Assembly: GCF_027270735.1 (NCBI RefSeq) | Contig: NZ_JAPWIJ010000012.1 | Span: 1 to 64,000 of the forward strand | Source: Rhodococcus ruber | GTDB taxonomy: Bacteria > Actinomycetota > Actinomycetes > Mycobacteriales > Mycobacteriaceae | DNA length: 64,000 bases | Direction of reading: 5' to 3' | In this document: in pieces, positions 62,416-64,000 of the stretch | Numbering within the stretch: position 1 is the stretch's first letter | How the letters are laid out: each line of letters begins with the position of its first letter | Notes under the pieces: generated by a model | Told to the model about the DNA's origin: nothing | The model's database searches: none | Seen by the model: only the letters and a program-made list of their open reading frames with translations | Program-made: the position numbers and the translations under genes

Positions 62416-63410
62416 TCACCGCGGTGCCGCTTGCAATCCGGTCTCCACATCCTTCTGGGTCTCGGCCAGGAACGTTTCGAACTCCTCGCCGATCGTGAAA
62501 GTCGTCGTGAATTTGCTGCGCTCCGCGATCTGTTTCCAGGTGGGCGTATCCACCATCTTCCCCAGCGCCGCCCGCCAGTAGTCGACCGCGCCGACGGGCA
62601 TGTCCGGTGGCCCGTACAGTCCGCGCCAATTCGACAGCGTCACATCGAATCCCAGCTCTCGTGCGGTGGGAACGTCGAAACCGGGGATCCGATTGTCGGC
62701 CAGAACGCCGATACCTTCGAGGTCCCCGGATGCCAGTCGATCGACGAATTCACTGACACCACCGATGGCCACGTCGATCTCACCGCCCAGAAGTGCAGCG
62801 ATCTGTTCGCGGCCACCCTCCTGGGTGACGTAGCGGACGGCGGACGGGTCGCCGCCGGCTGCCGACACCAAAAGAGAGAAAGGCAACTCGTCATCGTGGG
62901 CCGCACCGACCACGACGCCCGATGGGTTGGACGCCACTGCAGCCATGACTCCGCGAAGGTCGGAGAGAGGACTGCCGGACGCGTGACGACGACGTAGTAC
63001 TCGGTCATCAATCGGGCGATCATCGTGACGTCGTCTTTGCCGTATTTCGACACCCCGCTCGCCTGATTCACCATCATCGACAACGACGTCACCGCAAGCT
63101 GATCGTCGGCGCTCCGATGGTCCTCGACCATCGTGGCGAGGTAGTCGGCACCACTCCCGCCGGGTCGATTCTGCACCGGCAGAGCTGTTTCGACGATCTT
63201 CTCCGTCCGCAGGGCATCCACGACCGAACGTATGGTGAGGTCGAAGCCACTGCCGGGATCGGCTCCCGCCGTCATCGTTACTGGGCCGTCGGGATAGGGC
63301 ACCGAATCGGAAGTAGATGCAGGATCGGCGCTGGGTCCGGAATCGGTACATCCGGTCAACACGAGGGTGGCCGCGATCATGACGCCGAACATCGATTTCT
63401 TCGCGATCAC
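62416..63410 (-). pseudogene. TctC/Bug-family tricarboxylate-binding lipoprotein, frameshifted
   Basis: The first part (from 63410) has a lipobox (LVLTGCTD) and GPVTMTAGADPGSGFDLTIR, VQNRPGGSGADYLATMVEDH and DDVTMIARLMTEYYVVVTRP. Near 62972-62980 the reading shifts by one base; the other frame continues SPLSDLRGVMAAV, GGREQIAALLGGEIDVAIGG and LTLSNWRGLYGPPDMP-like sequence to a normal end. Total length is one base short of 332 codons. Full domains are present on both sides, so this is a recent one-base deletion or a sequencing error. No TctA/TctB genes are near. Confidence 0.8.
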
Positions 63411-63580
63411 AGCATCGCCCCCAAGCCCGGTCCTGCACAGCGGTCGCTGCTTCCACCAACTCTAGGATGCAGTGATACGGGGCGGAGCAAAACGACGTCC
63501 GGACAAACCGGCAACTACCCGCGCGCGACGAGTACACGATTCCACCGACGCACGGGCGCGCACTCACCTACAGTTGCGCA

Positions 63581-64000
63581 GTGCCGAGCTGGATACTGGG
63601 TCTGATCGTCGTACTCGTCGTGGTGTTGGCCGTGACGGCCAAACTCGCTGCCCGCACCCGAGCTCCCGACCCGGGATGGTTCATCGACAGCACTCGTGCA
63701 GCCGGTGCGTTGACGGTCATCGGAACGATGTTCTCCGTCCTGCTGGCATTCACCATTTTCTTCGCACTGCAGAGTTACCAGCGCGCGAGCAATGGGGCCA
63801 GCGTCGAAGCCGTTGCCGTGACGGAGCTGCACAATGTGGCCGATGTCCTCGAAGGGCACGACGGTGAGAAGTTGCACGGCAGCCTCATCTGCTACAGCCG
63901 TGCTGTCGTCTCGAACGAATGGTCTGCGATGGCGCGCAGTGAAACATCCCCCACAGTCAATCACTGGGTGGACACCATGGCCCAGGATTTTGCGGCCACC
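63581..64000 (+). CDS. DUF4239/bestrophin-like membrane protein, 5' part
   Basis: 140 codons to the window edge, continuing beyond. TM1 at about 3-20 (WILGLIVVLVVVLAVTA) and TM2 at about 42-62 (GTMFSVLLAFTIFFALQSY) flank a short loop; a cytoplasmic helical stretch with ASVEAVAVTELHNVADVL follows, as in DUF4239 proteins. GTG start. Function unknown. Confidence 0.65.
   Translation, partial: MPSWILGLIVVLVVVLAVTAKLAARTRAPDPGWFIDSTRAAGALTVIGTMFSVLLAFTIFFALQSYQRASNGASVEAVAVTELHNVADVLEGHDGEKLHGSLICYSRAVVSNEWSAMARSETSPTVNHWVDTMAQDFAAT

Noticed and set aside
1..64000. tRNA, rRNA, insertion sequence, prophage or integrase
   Set aside because: No cloverleaf, transposase, integrase or terminal inverted repeat was recognised on reading; a covariance-model scan would be the decisive test for RNA genes.

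Overview
The window looks like chromosome of a high-GC mycolic-acid actinomycete, most likely Rhodococcus or a close relative. The evidence is an AccD5/AccE5/AccA3 acyl-CoA carboxylase operon of the mycobacterial type, many GTG starts, ATGA/GTGA stop-start overlaps, a UsfY-like protein, numerous TetR regulators and several acyl-CoA enzymes. No rRNA, tRNA, CRISPR array, insertion sequence or prophage gene was seen. It reads as ordinary, catabolically rich accessory chromosome.

Layout. 1-5.8 kb: acyl-CoA dehydrogenase plus propionyl-CoA carboxylase operon (minus strand), a divergent TetR gene with a four-copy CAGTACTG operator array, a luciferase-like oxidoreductase and a transglutaminase-like protein. 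5.9-7.1 kb: small stress/envelope genes (CsbD, LapA-domain, a 75-aa membrane protein, UsfY-like). 7.2-11.5 kb: a PdxK-like kinase, then a coupled trio of SRPBCC protein, amino-acid permease and FAD oxidoreductase. 11.7-14.2 kb: a partner-switching module (two STAS proteins, an RsbW-like kinase, a PAS-SpoIIE phosphatase). 14.3-25.9 kb: a double-headed TetR regulator, a LuxR-type protein, hydrolases, a coupled MBL/FAD-dehydrogenase pair with a PucR regulator, a 3-hydroxyacyl-CoA dehydrogenase, a GDSL esterase and a MerR-VOC fusion.

26-32 kb holds the most interesting unit. An MFS carrier and an acyl-CoA synthetase diverge from a TetR gene, an ACAD10/11-type acyl-CoA dehydrogenase and an ACAD10/11-type kinase. 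An identical 22-bp operator-like sequence lies before both arms in opposite orientation, so the arms look like one regulon. Domain content matches the known phosphorylation-dependent route for 4-hydroxy acids, as in levulinate breakdown. 32-38.8 kb: a secreted GH43-like protein, a PAS-GGDEF protein, a solitary ketoacyl synthase, a zinc ribbon, formaldehyde dehydrogenase and aldose epimerase.

38.8-48.5 kb is a complete L-arabinose operon (four-gene ABC importer, LacI regulator, AraB, AraD, AraA) behind two LacI-type operators. 48.5-53 kb: an orphan TAXI binding protein, an MHS-family carrier and a two-component system, probably one solute-sensing and uptake unit. 53.2-57.3 kb: an antibiotic-biosynthesis-monooxygenase (ABM) protein, a flavin monooxygenase carrying a fused ABM domain, an MFS carrier and an XRE-cupin regulator. 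The last 7 kb holds cinA-tetR, secreted proteins, a deaminase, a GNAT, two decayed genes (an epoxide hydrolase with an internal deletion and a frameshifted TctC-type binding protein) and the start of a DUF4239-like gene.
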